51,021 nucleotides of DNA from an uncultured Lachnospiraceae bacterium (GTDB lineage: Bacteria > Bacillota > Clostridia > Lachnospirales > Lachnospiraceae). The DNA is taken from NCBI GenBank assembly GCA_947624815.1, contig CANQME010000005.1, forward strand, positions 1 to 51,021, in the 5' to 3' direction. Under the pieces are notes generated by a model that saw nothing but the letters and a program-made list of their open reading frames with translations, was not told the DNA's origin and ran no database searches. Each line of letters opens with the position of its first letter. Within the stretch, counting starts at the first letter, position 1. A program made the translations under genes and the position numbers. Positions 1 through 14,300 of the stretch are shown here, in pieces.

Positions 1-119
1 TCCCGGTCGGTAAATGTATTCATGCCGAAATGAACGAACGCGTAAAACCCGATGTCAAACCAGTCCAACTGCCGCTTTGACGGAGCGACCGCCGCAGCTT
101 CCTTCAGAAATGATATCAT
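1..119 (-). CDS. GH29 alpha-L-fucosidase-like, N-terminal fragment (continues beyond window start)
   Basis: Not in ORF track (too short). Minus-strand ATG at 119 reads MISFLKEAAAVAPSKRQLDWFDIGFYAFVHFGMNTFTDR..., matching the GH29 N-terminal FxhFGxNTFtdrEWG pattern; preceded by AGAAGGGTGG. Confidence 0.75.
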   Translation of the reverse strand, partial: MISFLKEAAAVAPSKRQLDWFDIGFYAFVHFGMNTFTDR

Positions 120-158
120 AGTTTCCACCCTTCTTCTGCTTTTGAACGGTTCTCTGCA

Positions 159-183
159 GTTAGTACCTCTGTACTTTACTAAC
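159..183. promoter_or_regulatory. Candidate operator: inverted repeat GTTAGTA-N11-TACTAAC upstream of the GH29 gene
   Basis: Perfect 7-bp arms read directly, 40 bp upstream of the GH29 start. Confidence 0.4.
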
Positions 184-345
184 GCATCTGGCTAATGTGT
201 CTTTTACATAATTTCAGACTACTTACAACAGTAACGAACAGCAGATTTTCATCCTGCATCGACCAGATCCCGCAGCAGCAATAAACCTCCGGCTTTCATC
301 ATGCACCGATCCGGTCAGGCGGCCGTGCTTAAATCCATCGTTCAG

Positions 346-465
346 ATCACGCCTCCGCGCTTTTATTCTGCGCTGCTCGGAGCACACCTCCGCGCTTTTA
401 TTCTGCGCTGCTCGGATCACGCCTCCGCGCTTTCATCCTGCGCTGCACAGATCACGCCTCCGCGC
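346..465. repeat. 35-bp tandem repeat, about 3.3 copies, overlapping the stop codon of the transglutaminase-fold gene
   Basis: Unit cctccgcgcttttattctgcgctgctcggatcacg repeats with period 35 bp; final partial copy contains the gene's last codons and TGA. Confidence 0.85.
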
Positions 466-3364
466 TCAAAATCCGGTACAGCATATCCGCCAGACCCACG
501 TTATAACCGGCGTCGCCGTAGACTGACTTCGCGCCGTTCTCCAGCACCATGGCCAGCGGCAGGCGTCCCGGCACCAGGCCGATCTCCTCCGCCAGAACCT
601 TATATTCCTCGCCGAAATCATGCAGAAGCGGCTTCAGATTCGGGATCGCCTCCATCGTACGCTTCAGCGTCGCGTCTTCAAGCTCTTCCGGCTTCTTCAC
701 CACCACATAAAGCGGCTGTGTCAGATCGGAGAACTCGGCGCTCTTCTCGAACAGCTCGTTCAGGATATGCTCGGTCGGCTCCCTGGTGACCTCCAGCCAC
801 ACGAGAAGCACCCTTCCGCCGCCGGACAGATCCTTAAGGCGCACATCCTTTCCGTCCATCGTCTTAAGTCCAAGATCCCGGACCTCGTACTCGGTCCGCA
901 GAGCCGTCGGCGAGATCTCCCGCAGGCTCAGTTCCAGTTCGCGGCGCTCTCCATCTTTCAGCTCAAAGGTCATGATTTTCACCAGCTGGCTGCCGTCCGC
1001 ACGGCGGTTGGTGGTCAGAGCACGGTAAATGCCCGGCTCCAAATCCAGATGGACTTCATTCTTCTGAAGCTCCTCAAAATGATCCCACATGCCCACGCGG
1101 ACATAATGATCTTTCTCAAACCTGTCTAAGGAATAATGGGCCCAGTCGGTCAGCTGCAGGGATTCACTTCCGGTTATCGTAAGTCCCGCCTTCTTCGGGG
1201 TGCCCGGCTGCGTCGGCACAAATACGCCGTCCCGGTAATATTCCAGACTGCGGTCAATCATGCGGATCCTGGCCGGTATCCCCAGGGCCCGGTACAGATT
1301 CACGCAGAAGACCTTCTTCGACATGACGCTTGCGATCCCGCCGCGCAGGCAGGCCACAGGCGACGTGATCAGGTCCTCATACTCCTGCTCGGGGATCGAA
1401 CGGATCCACTGATCCGCCAGCGCCGGCAGGATGGACGGATCCTTCTCGATCGCTTCCTTCTGCTCCGCGCTTGCATGCTCCGCCAGGAACCGCCTGCACG
1501 GCCGGACCATCTCGTTGGCCACCCGCGGATTCACCAGGAAATGATAGAACACCCCGCCCGGCATACTCCCCGCATAGGGCGCCGCCATTTCACAGCACTC
1601 TTTCAAAATGTCAGCCCTGATATCCCACAGATCCTTTTCCCGGAGTGCCCGCAGCACTTCCAGCTTCCAGCTGCCCGGTTTTCTATCGTCCGGCTCTCCG
1701 TGGCGTCCCCTGAACCATCCGGCGTACTCCGAAGCATCCGCTTTCATGTCACGCCGCTCCTGGGCCGACAGACAGTCGGATTCCCAGGTAAGGAAATCAA
1801 GGATCTCGGACATATTTCCAAGGGATCTGTGCAGAAGCTCATCCAGTTCCGCACGCTCCGCCTCCGGGAACTGCTTAAGAACCGTTTTCGCCTTCTCCCG
1901 GTCATAGAACGCTTCTTTCTTCCGGGCGCGGTATTCGGCGGCTTCCTGATTGCGGGCCAGGCCAATGGTCTTCTGCTCATCCGTCAATGTATCGTCGTTA
2001 ATATTGCCTACCTTCGGGGCATAGAATTCCAAATTCTCGAATCCATCCGTGCACCGGGGACCGTCGTGCAGGACGACTACGGCTTCCGCCTCCTGCCCGG
2101 CCGCAAGACCGATCATGGAGACTTTTGTCTCGCCATACAGCACGGCATGACAGGTCCGCCCGGTTTTCAAAGCTTCTGCCCCGTACATGATGTCGGTCCG
2201 CCCCGCTTCCGAAGCTTCCGTCCGCTGCGCGCGGCTGGACGACTCGTCTCCCGCGCGACCCGCACCGGCGTCTTCCGCCGACGCCGTCACATACAGATCC
2301 CCGTAGCCGGTCAGCATCCGGACCGTTCCGCAGTCGGGCGAACCGGCCCCCGCGGTCTCAAGGAACGCGATCGGCCGCAGCTCGCCGGCGTTCACCACCT
2401 GGCATTCCACCCTCGCATGCGGTACCGGCCGTCCGCTTTCGTCCTCCACACGGATCGTCAGATAAGTCGTATAAGCATACCGTTCCAGATGATTTAAGAT
2501 CCGGCTCATGCCCTTTCTTCCAAGCACCGGATCCAGCGGTTCATCCGGTCCGAACCATCTGGAATGCAGAAGCATGGCGCGGGAAGCCGGTCCGATAAAC
2601 CAGCCGTAGTTCAGCCGCTCCTCCGGCTCGCATGCGCCGAAGAAGATCCATTTCCCATCGCACCATGCCTCCACCCACGCGTGATTGTCGTCGCAGTGGG
2701 TCCAAAGCGGCGCATAGACCTGCCTGGCCGGTACGCCGATGCTGCGGAGAACGGAGACCGCGAAGGTCGACTCCTCGCCGCAGCGGCCTGTGGCCGTTGA
2801 ATACATGGTCCTGGCGTTCTGAGTGCGGCCGTCGGTGGAACGGTAGGTTCCCTCCTGGGCGCACCAGTAATTGACCTCGACGACCGTCTTTTCCATACTT
2901 TCCGGAACCGCACGGTCAATTACCTTCTCATAGAAAAATGGACGCAGATCCACGATATCCTCGTTATTCACCCGGTGATGCAGCACATAATTGGCAAAGA
3001 GCCGTTCCGGGACCTTGCCCGCAAATGGCCCCTCTTTCCACAGGAAGACGCCGTGCCTGGCGTATGCCAGGAAAAGCGCGGGCGGATAATCCAGAAGATC
3101 GCTTACGGGCATGGCGCTGTAGAGGAACCGAAGCACCTCCGCCTCGTCTGGCGTACATCCGTCCAGAACGTCCAGGATTTCCTGCTTCCTGCCGCGCAGC
3201 ATCGGAAGGCGAAGCGCCCCCAGGCCGCCGTCCGCGACGTCAGAACGTCCGCCCGGCGCCGGTGCGCCTCCTTCTGTCTCAAGCCTTGCAATCTCGTCGT
3301 CAATCAGCGCCATCTGCCGGTCGAAGCCCTGTTTGATCTCCAGCATATATTCATTCGAAAACAT
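452..3364 (-). CDS. Cytoplasmic transglutaminase-fold protein with degenerate second core-like segment and thioredoxin-like C-terminus
   Basis: GRCGEESTFAVSVLRSIGVPAR ... DDNHAWVEAW ... GKWIFFGACEPE transglutaminase-core signature; second segment VFCVNLYRALGIPARI; C-terminal LKDLSGGGRVLLVWLE...; SD GGAGG before ATG. Confidence 0.75.
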   Translation of the reverse strand: MFSNEYMLEIKQGFDRQMALIDDEIARLETEGGAPAPGGRSDVADGGLGALRLPMLRGRKQEILDVLDGCTPDEAEVLRFLYSAMPVSDLLDYPPALFLAYARHGVFLWKEGPFAGKVPERLFANYVLHHRVNNEDIVDLRPFFYEKVIDRAVPESMEKTVVEVNYWCAQEGTYRSTDGRTQNARTMYSTATGRCGEESTFAVSVLRSIGVPARQVYAPLWTHCDDNHAWVEAWCDGKWIFFGACEPEERLNYGWFIGPASRAMLLHSRWFGPDEPLDPVLGRKGMSRILNHLERYAYTTYLTIRVEDESGRPVPHARVECQVVNAGELRPIAFLETAGAGSPDCGTVRMLTGYGDLYVTASAEDAGAGRAGDESSSRAQRTEASEAGRTDIMYGAEALKTGRTCHAVLYGETKVSMIGLAAGQEAEAVVVLHDGPRCTDGFENLEFYAPKVGNINDDTLTDEQKTIGLARNQEAAEYRARKKEAFYDREKAKTVLKQFPEAERAELDELLHRSLGNMSEILDFLTWESDCLSAQERRDMKADASEYAGWFRGRHGEPDDRKPGSWKLEVLRALREKDLWDIRADILKECCEMAAPYAGSMPGGVFYHFLVNPRVANEMVRPCRRFLAEHASAEQKEAIEKDPSILPALADQWIRSIPEQEYEDLITSPVACLRGGIASVMSKKVFCVNLYRALGIPARIRMIDRSLEYYRDGVFVPTQPGTPKKAGLTITGSESLQLTDWAHYSLDRFEKDHYVRVGMWDHFEELQKNEVHLDLEPGIYRALTTNRRADGSQLVKIMTFELKDGERRELELSLREISPTALRTEYEVRDLGLKTMDGKDVRLKDLSGGGRVLLVWLEVTREPTEHILNELFEKSAEFSDLTQPLYVVVKKPEELEDATLKRTMEAIPNLKPLLHDFGEEYKVLAEEIGLVPGRLPLAMVLENGAKSVYGDAGYNVGLADMLYRILSAEA

Positions 3365-3506
3365 CACAAAACCTCCGAAACTGTTTCATCTCTCCATCTG
3401 TGCAATCCGTTTTTCGCACAGTCGCAGCAGGTAACCAGATCGCCCTGTTCCCTGCCGCAGCACGCAAAGGGCCGCCACAGTACGCATCGGCGCAGAAATC
3501 ATTTTC

Positions 3507-4526
3507 TCACCGCAGCTCGCGGTACAGCGTATCCAGAAGTACGCCGGTGCCGTCGCACTTGTGCTCCCAGTAGAAGATCCCGCCGTACCCCTTCTCTTTC
3601 ACATACGCCGCTTTCGCCGCTAAAGACCTGGGGTTATCGTAGGACAGGAACGTAGAGCCGTTGAACAGATACGGTGCCTGGGCCTCGTCGTCCCAGTATT
3701 CCACGTACCCATTCTTGTTCACGTAATCCTTCACAAGCGGCTCGTAATCCGGGCCGTAGCCGCCGCCCTTCGGGCAGAGCACCAGAAGACCGTGGTTTTC
3801 ATTGTCCTCCAGATCCGTCCATTTACGGGAATAGAAGGCGGCGCCCATCAGCAGACGGTCCGCCGGCACGCCCCGCGACTCAAAGAGAGCCAGCGCCTGG
3901 GCGCAGCTGTTGGAGAAGACGTCGCCCCGGTTGGAATACAGCGCCGTGTGATGGCCGGCCAGCGCGTGGAAACCGCATTTCAGGTCGTAGGTCATCACGT
4001 TGATATAATCCAGATATTCCATCAGCTCCGGCAGCTCCACGCAGTTCACATAGTAGAGGTCCGCGCCCGCCGCGATGGTCAGGTAGTACCTCCGTCCACC
4101 CCCGATATCATTCAGGCACCTGCGGATCTCCGCGCACAGCAGCGTGAAATTATGCCGGTCGTCCGGCGAGACCACGCTTCCGTTAGAGGGAACGCAGGGA
4201 TACTCCCAGTCCAGATCCACGCCGTCCAGGTCATAGCGGACCGTCACGTCCGCCAGCGCCTTCGCCGCGGTCCTGCGGAGCTCCTCGTCCGCACAGCACC
4301 TGGTAAATGCATCCCGGTCCGCCTGGACCATCGAAAGGATGATCCGCAGGTCCGGATTCCATTTACGGATCTGGGGGATCATTTCCAGCTTGTCGATCCG
4401 CCCCTGTACCGTGACGCTTCCGTCCCGGTGCAGCTGGCCAAACGCCAGATTGATTCCTGTCAGTTTCTTCGCGTCGCTTTCGGTGAACGCGCCGCTTCCT
4501 ACATAGCCGATGATCTCATTTTTCAT
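3507..4526 (-). CDS. Glycoside hydrolase family 18 protein (chitinase / endo-beta-N-acetylglucosaminidase-like)
   Basis: DLDGVDLDWEYP (DxxDxDxE) catalytic motif; YINVMTYDL; GGIFYWEHKCD; SD AGGAG. Confidence 0.85.
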   Translation of the reverse strand: MKNEIIGYVGSGAFTESDAKKLTGINLAFGQLHRDGSVTVQGRIDKLEMIPQIRKWNPDLRIILSMVQADRDAFTRCCADEELRRTAAKALADVTVRYDLDGVDLDWEYPCVPSNGSVVSPDDRHNFTLLCAEIRRCLNDIGGGRRYYLTIAAGADLYYVNCVELPELMEYLDYINVMTYDLKCGFHALAGHHTALYSNRGDVFSNSCAQALALFESRGVPADRLLMGAAFYSRKWTDLEDNENHGLLVLCPKGGGYGPDYEPLVKDYVNKNGYVEYWDDEAQAPYLFNGSTFLSYDNPRSLAAKAAYVKEKGYGGIFYWEHKCDGTGVLLDTLYRELR

Positions 4527-4596
4527 AATCGGATTCTCCTGTCTGCCGCCGTGATCCGGCGGCTGCATATTATCCACTGTTTCGCATAATACTGTT

Positions 4597-6453
4597 TTAC
4601 TTCGACGACTTTCTCAGCAAATCCGCGTACCAGTAGAACACTTCCGCTACTCTCTCCAGATCGCTCTGCTTGCTGTTTTCCAGCCACTGCTTCTTATAGT
4701 GGTACAGGCAGTTCTCCAGCCGTTCGGCCAGCGCGAAGCCGTCCTGACCTTCTCCGGCCTTCCCGTCCTTCATCCGAGACAGGTAGACGCCCACCTCGTT
4801 AAAGAGGCGGATCGCTTCGGAGGCCGAAAGCACGATCGCCACGATCCCACGACGGCTGCTGTCCATGCTGCGGCTGATCACGCGCACCTTCTCCTCCAGC
4901 CTGGTCAGCTTCTCATTGCTGGCCGGCACCTTGCCCATATCCTCCTGCCAGAACAGCTCCGCCAGCTTCTCGCGCGCAAAGCCCTTCTGGGTGTGCTCCT
5001 TCAGCTTCACCGCGTTATGCCAGGAGAAGCGCATCTCGTCCGACATCTCCGCCAGACAGCCCAGAAGCTCCCCGCTTCCGTCGGCAAATTCCAGCTCCGA
5101 GATCTGCCGGTTGATCTCCCCGAATTCCGGCGCATCGCCGCTCCAGGCAAACGCCGCGCCGTAGATCATTCCGGGGATGGAGAACACCGGATGGTTGATA
5201 TGGCCGAAATCGCCCCAGTCTGTATTCAGCATTCCGACCGCGCCGTGCTTTTTGGCGTAGCCGGTCATGATCTTCACATTGTAATAGCTGTTAGACAGCA
5301 GATTGATCCAGGTGTTCCAGCCGCAGGCGCCGGGGCATACGTACTGGACGACCCCCGCCTCCGCCAGGATCTGGGTCTCGTACTCCCTCTGGGTCGGGCT
5401 GTAACCCCAGTTCAGGCAGATCACGTCCTTCGGGATCCGGTCCGCCAGCTCCGGATGACGGCAGATGATGTCGCCCCAGAACATGGGCTCTCTGCCCGCC
5501 TTCTTCAGGAAATCGAACAGCTCGCTGATGTAATCCACGTACAGGGTGCCGACGCCCTTCTCGTCCGCCAGGGCCTTGCTCCTGCCCTTGCCGAGGGCAA
5601 AGGTCTCGTCCGCGCAGATATTGAATTTTTTCGTACGGAACAGCACCATGTACTCGGCGATCATCTCCTTGATCAGCTTCATGGAATCCGGGTTGGAGAC
5701 ATTCACTGTATGAAGCGCCATCCGGTCCTCGAAGGAGAACGGCCTGCCGGCGCTGTCCGGCATCTCGCAGAGCTGCTCGTAGGACCGGGAGCTTAACAGC
5801 TTATGCAGATGGCCGAAGGTGGCCAGGGAGGGAACCAGCTCGATCCCTCTCTCATAGCAGTAGTCGTCCAGCTCCATGATCTCTTCCGCCGTCAGCGGCG
5901 TGTCGTCCCGCCACAGCTCCGGCATGCCGCGGAACAGATAGGTGTGCTCCACGTTCAGCTGAAGCTGGTTCAGCTTGTAAAACGCCATGGTGTCGGCCAT
6001 TTTCTTCAGGTTCGGAAGGGTCTGGATGCGGCCTCTGGTGGCATCATGATAGAAGCCCCTGGCCTTCAGCATCGGCTCGTCCTCAATGGATACGCACGGC
6101 AGAAGGCCGGCGTACTGGCGCACGATCTGGCGCAGGGTCGATACCGCGTAGCCGACGGCCGTATTGCTTCCGCCGCAGAGCAGGGCTCCGTCCCCGGTGA
6201 TCTCGATCCGGTAAGCCTGGTCGGCCAACGTATCATCCGTTTTCAGGCAGATGTCTCCCTTTTGGGCCGCTCCCCGCACGACGGCCGGTTCAAGGCCGGC
6301 CCATTTAAGGATCTCCTCCTGAAGCATCCGGGCGTACACAAGCGTGCCGGCCGGACACGACGGATCGATCACGATCACGGTTCCGAGATTCAGCTTCAGG
6401 TTTCCTTCCTTTTCCGTTACATGTTTCGGTGTCGGCAGCAAAATCATACTCAT
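4597..6453 (-). CDS. Glycoside hydrolase family 20-like beta-N-acetylhexosaminidase
   Basis: GH20-type N-terminal domain (LLPTPKHVTEKEG), RGFYHDATRGRIQTLPNLKKMADTMAFYKLNQLQLNVEHTYLF, FNICADETF acid pair. Confidence 0.75.
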   Translation of the reverse strand: MSMILLPTPKHVTEKEGNLKLNLGTVIVIDPSCPAGTLVYARMLQEEILKWAGLEPAVVRGAAQKGDICLKTDDTLADQAYRIEITGDGALLCGGSNTAVGYAVSTLRQIVRQYAGLLPCVSIEDEPMLKARGFYHDATRGRIQTLPNLKKMADTMAFYKLNQLQLNVEHTYLFRGMPELWRDDTPLTAEEIMELDDYCYERGIELVPSLATFGHLHKLLSSRSYEQLCEMPDSAGRPFSFEDRMALHTVNVSNPDSMKLIKEMIAEYMVLFRTKKFNICADETFALGKGRSKALADEKGVGTLYVDYISELFDFLKKAGREPMFWGDIICRHPELADRIPKDVICLNWGYSPTQREYETQILAEAGVVQYVCPGACGWNTWINLLSNSYYNVKIMTGYAKKHGAVGMLNTDWGDFGHINHPVFSIPGMIYGAAFAWSGDAPEFGEINRQISELEFADGSGELLGCLAEMSDEMRFSWHNAVKLKEHTQKGFAREKLAELFWQEDMGKVPASNEKLTRLEEKVRVISRSMDSSRRGIVAIVLSASEAIRLFNEVGVYLSRMKDGKAGEGQDGFALAERLENCLYHYKKQWLENSKQSDLERVAEVFYWYADLLRKSSK

Positions 6454-6522
6454 ATTCTCCTTTTCTCATGTGCCGGCCGGGCGCGGCCCGCTCCTTCGGC
6501 AGGGCGGCCCCATGCGGCGTGC

Positions 6523-7701
6523 TTAAGCTTCCAGTTTCAGACTTGTCGTAAAGATGTAATTCGGATCGCCCCGCTCCGCCAGTGTCGTCCGGATCGTATC
6601 CTCCGAACGCTCCACCGTATGCTCCGTCCGCTTCCCGTCGGGATAGCGCACCGTCACCGGCCGGTCCAGATCCAGCATCCCGTCGCGCAGCAGCACCGTC
6701 ACCTGTCCGCAGGTATCGTCCCGCTCCACCACGACGCTGTTGTCGTTCTTATCCAGATGCAGGATCACGGTCCCGCTGTCCACCTCCGCCGGAACCTTCA
6801 GCCAGTAGAAGCTGTCCACGCTCCGCTCCGTCAGGCGGTCCCGGGTGTCCAGATCCCAGATCACCCGGTCGGGAACAGGCTGTCTCGTGAATTCATCCAG
6901 GAAATGCACCGCGTTGGAATCCACGGTCCGCCTGGTCACCAGCCCCGTATGCAGCCAGCTTAAATTGTCGATCATCACCTGCTGCAGCTCCTGGGAATTG
7001 TCCCGGAAGTTATGGGGCTTATCCACATGGACATAGACGTTGTGGGTGTAGCCGTCCGGGTTCTCGCTTTCCAGTCGGTCCAGGACCATCTGGTAGCGCA
7101 CCGTCTCGTGGTTCCGGTCGTAGGCGGCGTCGTTCATGCCCACCTGCAGCTGGATCGGTGTATGGTAGAGGTTGACCATGCTGCCCTCGTTGGGATGTCC
7201 CGCGGACATATGGAGAGCCGCGAAACGGTCCGCCATGCGCGGTCCCACCAGGTAGACGCCGTCGCCCCCTGCCGAAAAGCCCAGCAGATAGATCCGGTTG
7301 GGATCCGCCCCGCAGAATACGATCAGGTTCTCGATCAGCCGGTCGTATAAGGGATAGGATTCCGGATTGGCGTGGGTATCCCACGTATCCCGGACGCCCC
7401 TCGGGTTCACATAGATCCCGTTTTTGACGCTGTCCTTATAATAGATCGCCATATGGGCCCACTGCTGGTTATTGATATCCGGGAACGGCGCTCCGCCGCC
7501 TCCGTGAAGGGCGATATAGACCGGATAGCCGTTCTCTCCCGGTTCACCGATCACCTCCAGACCATACTTCATCTGCACGTCCCCGAAGGCGATGCAGCGT
7601 TTTTCCACCTCGCTGATCCGGACGGGATCGCTTCGAAGCGCCCTGCAGTGCTCCTCCCAGAGCTCTCTGGCACAGTCCTGTGCCTGTGTGCTGTTCATCA
7701 T
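6523..7701 (-). CDS. Alpha/beta hydrolase (PHB depolymerase/carbohydrate esterase-like)
   Basis: ALHGGGG oxyanion region, LLGFSAGGDGVY nucleophile elbow, VDKPHNF His region. Confidence 0.7.
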   Translation of the reverse strand: MMNSTQAQDCARELWEEHCRALRSDPVRISEVEKRCIAFGDVQMKYGLEVIGEPGENGYPVYIALHGGGGAPFPDINNQQWAHMAIYYKDSVKNGIYVNPRGVRDTWDTHANPESYPLYDRLIENLIVFCGADPNRIYLLGFSAGGDGVYLVGPRMADRFAALHMSAGHPNEGSMVNLYHTPIQLQVGMNDAAYDRNHETVRYQMVLDRLESENPDGYTHNVYVHVDKPHNFRDNSQELQQVMIDNLSWLHTGLVTRRTVDSNAVHFLDEFTRQPVPDRVIWDLDTRDRLTERSVDSFYWLKVPAEVDSGTVILHLDKNDNSVVVERDDTCGQVTVLLRDGMLDLDRPVTVRYPDGKRTEHTVERSEDTIRTTLAERGDPNYIFTTSLKLEA

Positions 7702-7707
7702 CGCTGC

Positions 7708-11343
<3,636 letters not shown>

Positions 11344-14300
11344 TTACATCATTCGTACGGTAACGATCTCATACGGCTTAAGCGTCACTTCGATTCCTTC
11401 GTCTGTGACCGCCAGCTCATTTTCGTTCTCCTCCAGGAGGTTGCAGCTGAAGGCCCTCTGAACCGTCTCTCCGAACGTCAGCTTCGCATGGGTCAGGCTG
11501 TTCTCCGACTCGTACAGCCGGACGATCACGCCTTCTCCGTCCTCCGCCTTCTTCACAGTCTCGATGACCACGTTGGGGGCGTCCACGGACACAAAGGAAT
11601 ACTCCGGTCCTTCCGCGGCGCCGTCCACGGCCAGCAGCGGCTGGTTCAGCTTATAGCTCTCCGCGACGGTTCCGGCAGCCTGCCAGCCCTCCGCATGGGG
11701 ATACAATGCGTAGGTGAAGACATGCTGCTCCTGATCCGCCACCGGGTTCGGTTCGATCCCGGACTTGATCAGGCTCAGCCCGATCACGCTGTCCTTCACG
11801 GAATGGCCGTACTTGCAGTCATTCAGCAGGCTGACGCCGTAATGTCCCTCCGACAGATCCATCCACTTCTGGCCGCAGCTCTCGAACCGTGCCACGTCCC
11901 AGCTGGTATTGGAATGGGTCTTCCTGGTCAGGTTGCCGAACTGGACGTCGAAGGTCGCCTGATCCGTATGGACGGCAATGGGGAAATGCACCTTCAGAAG
12001 CGTCTGATGCTCCTTCCAGTCCACATTGGTCTTAAAATCGATCCTTCTGCTGTCCGCGTAGAAGACGATCTTCTGCACGAACGCAGACTTACTGGCCTTC
12101 CTCCTGATCTCAAGCACGGCGCAGACGTCGCCCATCTCCGTCCACTGCATGGATTCCACCTCATTGACCGGCCAGCTCTTCTCCGTGTAGAAGATGTCGA
12201 TGTCCCAGTTATCGTAGTAAATGGGCTTATCCTCGTACATCACCAGGGCGTTGGCCTTCCTGCCCTCCTGCAGCACCTCGCGGCCGCAGTCCTTATCATA
12301 CAGGCGGTCGATCTCGCCGTTCTCATCGAAGTGGACCGTATAGAACGGCGTCGAAAGCGTATGCTCATCCTCCAGGCAGAACGGGGGCTTCTTCTCCGTC
12401 TGCGGCTTGCCGGAGCCGGCGTGTACCTGATACATGATGCTGTAGCCCTTGGCGGGGATATTCTTCACATACGCCACGGTGCCTTCCGCCGTCTTCTGGC
12501 AGGGATAGACCTGTCCCGCCATATCCACCAGCCACTGTGCGTCGCAGCTTCCCAGGTTCACCACGTCGTCGCGGCGCTTTCCGGTCGTATTAACGATCAT
12601 CATGCAGTGACCGTTCCCGGCCAGGGCATGGAGGCGTTCGTCGGTCAGGGCGCCGATCTTCTCGTGCAGCTCCTCATACTCGCGCTTCGTCACCTCGTAG
12701 ACCTCGTGGATCGAGGAACCGGGCAGGATGTCGTGGAACTGATTCAGAAGCACCGTCTCCCACATCTTGTAGATCTGTTCGGCCGGATAAGGCGTCTTGT
12801 CTCTGGCCAGCACGCTCAGAAGCTCCAGATCCATCAGACCCAGCTCGGTCTTGCGGTTGCCGCGCTTGTTGCGGGCCATGGAGGTCAGCGTACCGCGGTG
12901 GTACTCGAAGTACAGCTCGCCCTCCCAGACGGGAAGCCGCTTATTGTCCCAGACGCGCTCCTTCAGCTCGTCGAAGAATACGCCGGCAAACTCCTGGCGC
13001 ACCTTCGGGATCCCCTTGATCCCCTTCTCCATACGCACAGAGGTCTCCAGCATCTCCCTGGTGGGGCCGCCGCCGCCGTCGCCGAAACCGTAGGAGATCA
13101 GGATGTCATTGTTGATGTCTTTATTCTGATAGCGCATCCAGCCGCCCATGATGGAGTCGGGATGCAGCGATCCGTTATAGGTCGTGAAGAAGTCCGTCGC
13201 CGGCTGCTTGATGCCCAGGGTCGTGATCAGATGGGTCAGAACCTCCGAGCCGTCGATGCCCCTCCAACGCATGGTATCGTAGGGCACCTTGTTGAACTGG
13301 TTCCAGGACAGCTTTGTCGTCATGAAATAGTCGATGCCGCACTTCTTCATGATCTGGGGAAGCGCCCCGCTGTATCCGAACACGTCCGGCAGCCACAGGA
13401 TCTTATTGTCCACGCCGAATTCGTCCTTAAAGAACTTCTTGCCGTGCATAAACTGGCGCACCAGTGACTCGCCGGAGGTCAGGTTCGTATCCGCCTCCAG
13501 CCACATGCCGCCTTCCGGCTCCCATCTGTGCTCCGCCACCCGCTGTTTGATCTTTTCAAACAGCTCCGGATAGCGCTCCTTCAGAAACGCGTAGAGCTGG
13601 GGCTGGCTGGACATGAAGTGATAGGACGGGAACTCGTCCATCAGCTTCAGCACCGTCGCGAAGCTGCGACCGGTCTTCTCCCGCGTCTGCTCCACGGTCC
13701 ACCACCAGGCCACGTCGATATGGGTATGGCCGATGCAGGTGGCGATCACGTCGCTGTAGCCCGCCATGTCCGTATAGAGAGCCTTGTCTATGTAGTCGCT
13801 GGCCGCCTGCAGCGTGCTGTAGAACGCTTCGGAATAAGGCGTCCGCAGGTCGATGAGATTGACCGTCTCATTGAGCACGTTCTCGATCTCCATGCGGGTC
13901 TTGTCTTCCTTCTCCATCCGCGTAAAGGCCCACAGCGGTACCTGCAGGTCATAGTACACCTTGTTGATCAGGGCGTCCATCTCGAAGAAATCCACCCGCA
14001 GCTGGAATTCGTCGTGCAGCGTGCCGGTATAGGACTGCAGCTCGACCTTCAGCTCCTCGCCGCCCTTCGCGCACTCGGTGATATTCACCATACGGTGGTT
14101 CATGTCGATGCCCTGAATGATCTCTCCGTTGATAAACAGCAGAAACTGCGGGTTCTTGCCGTCGTCCCACTCCTTGATCTGGGTGGACACGTGCATCCAG
14201 AGTCTCCTGCCGTCAAATTCTTCAGGAACCGTAAATGTCGTCTTAAACCAGTAATGCTCGTCCGGACCGTACCAGTGCATGGTCCTGCTATCGAAATGCT

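Noticed and set aside
346-465. Possible CRISPR array at the 35-bp repeat
   Set aside because: Repeats are contiguous with no unique spacers and derive from the adjacent gene end; no cas genes in the window.
301-789. 162-aa plus-strand ORF across the 35-bp tandem repeat
   Set aside because: Composition reflects the repeat and antisense of the transglutaminase-fold gene; no SD or family match.
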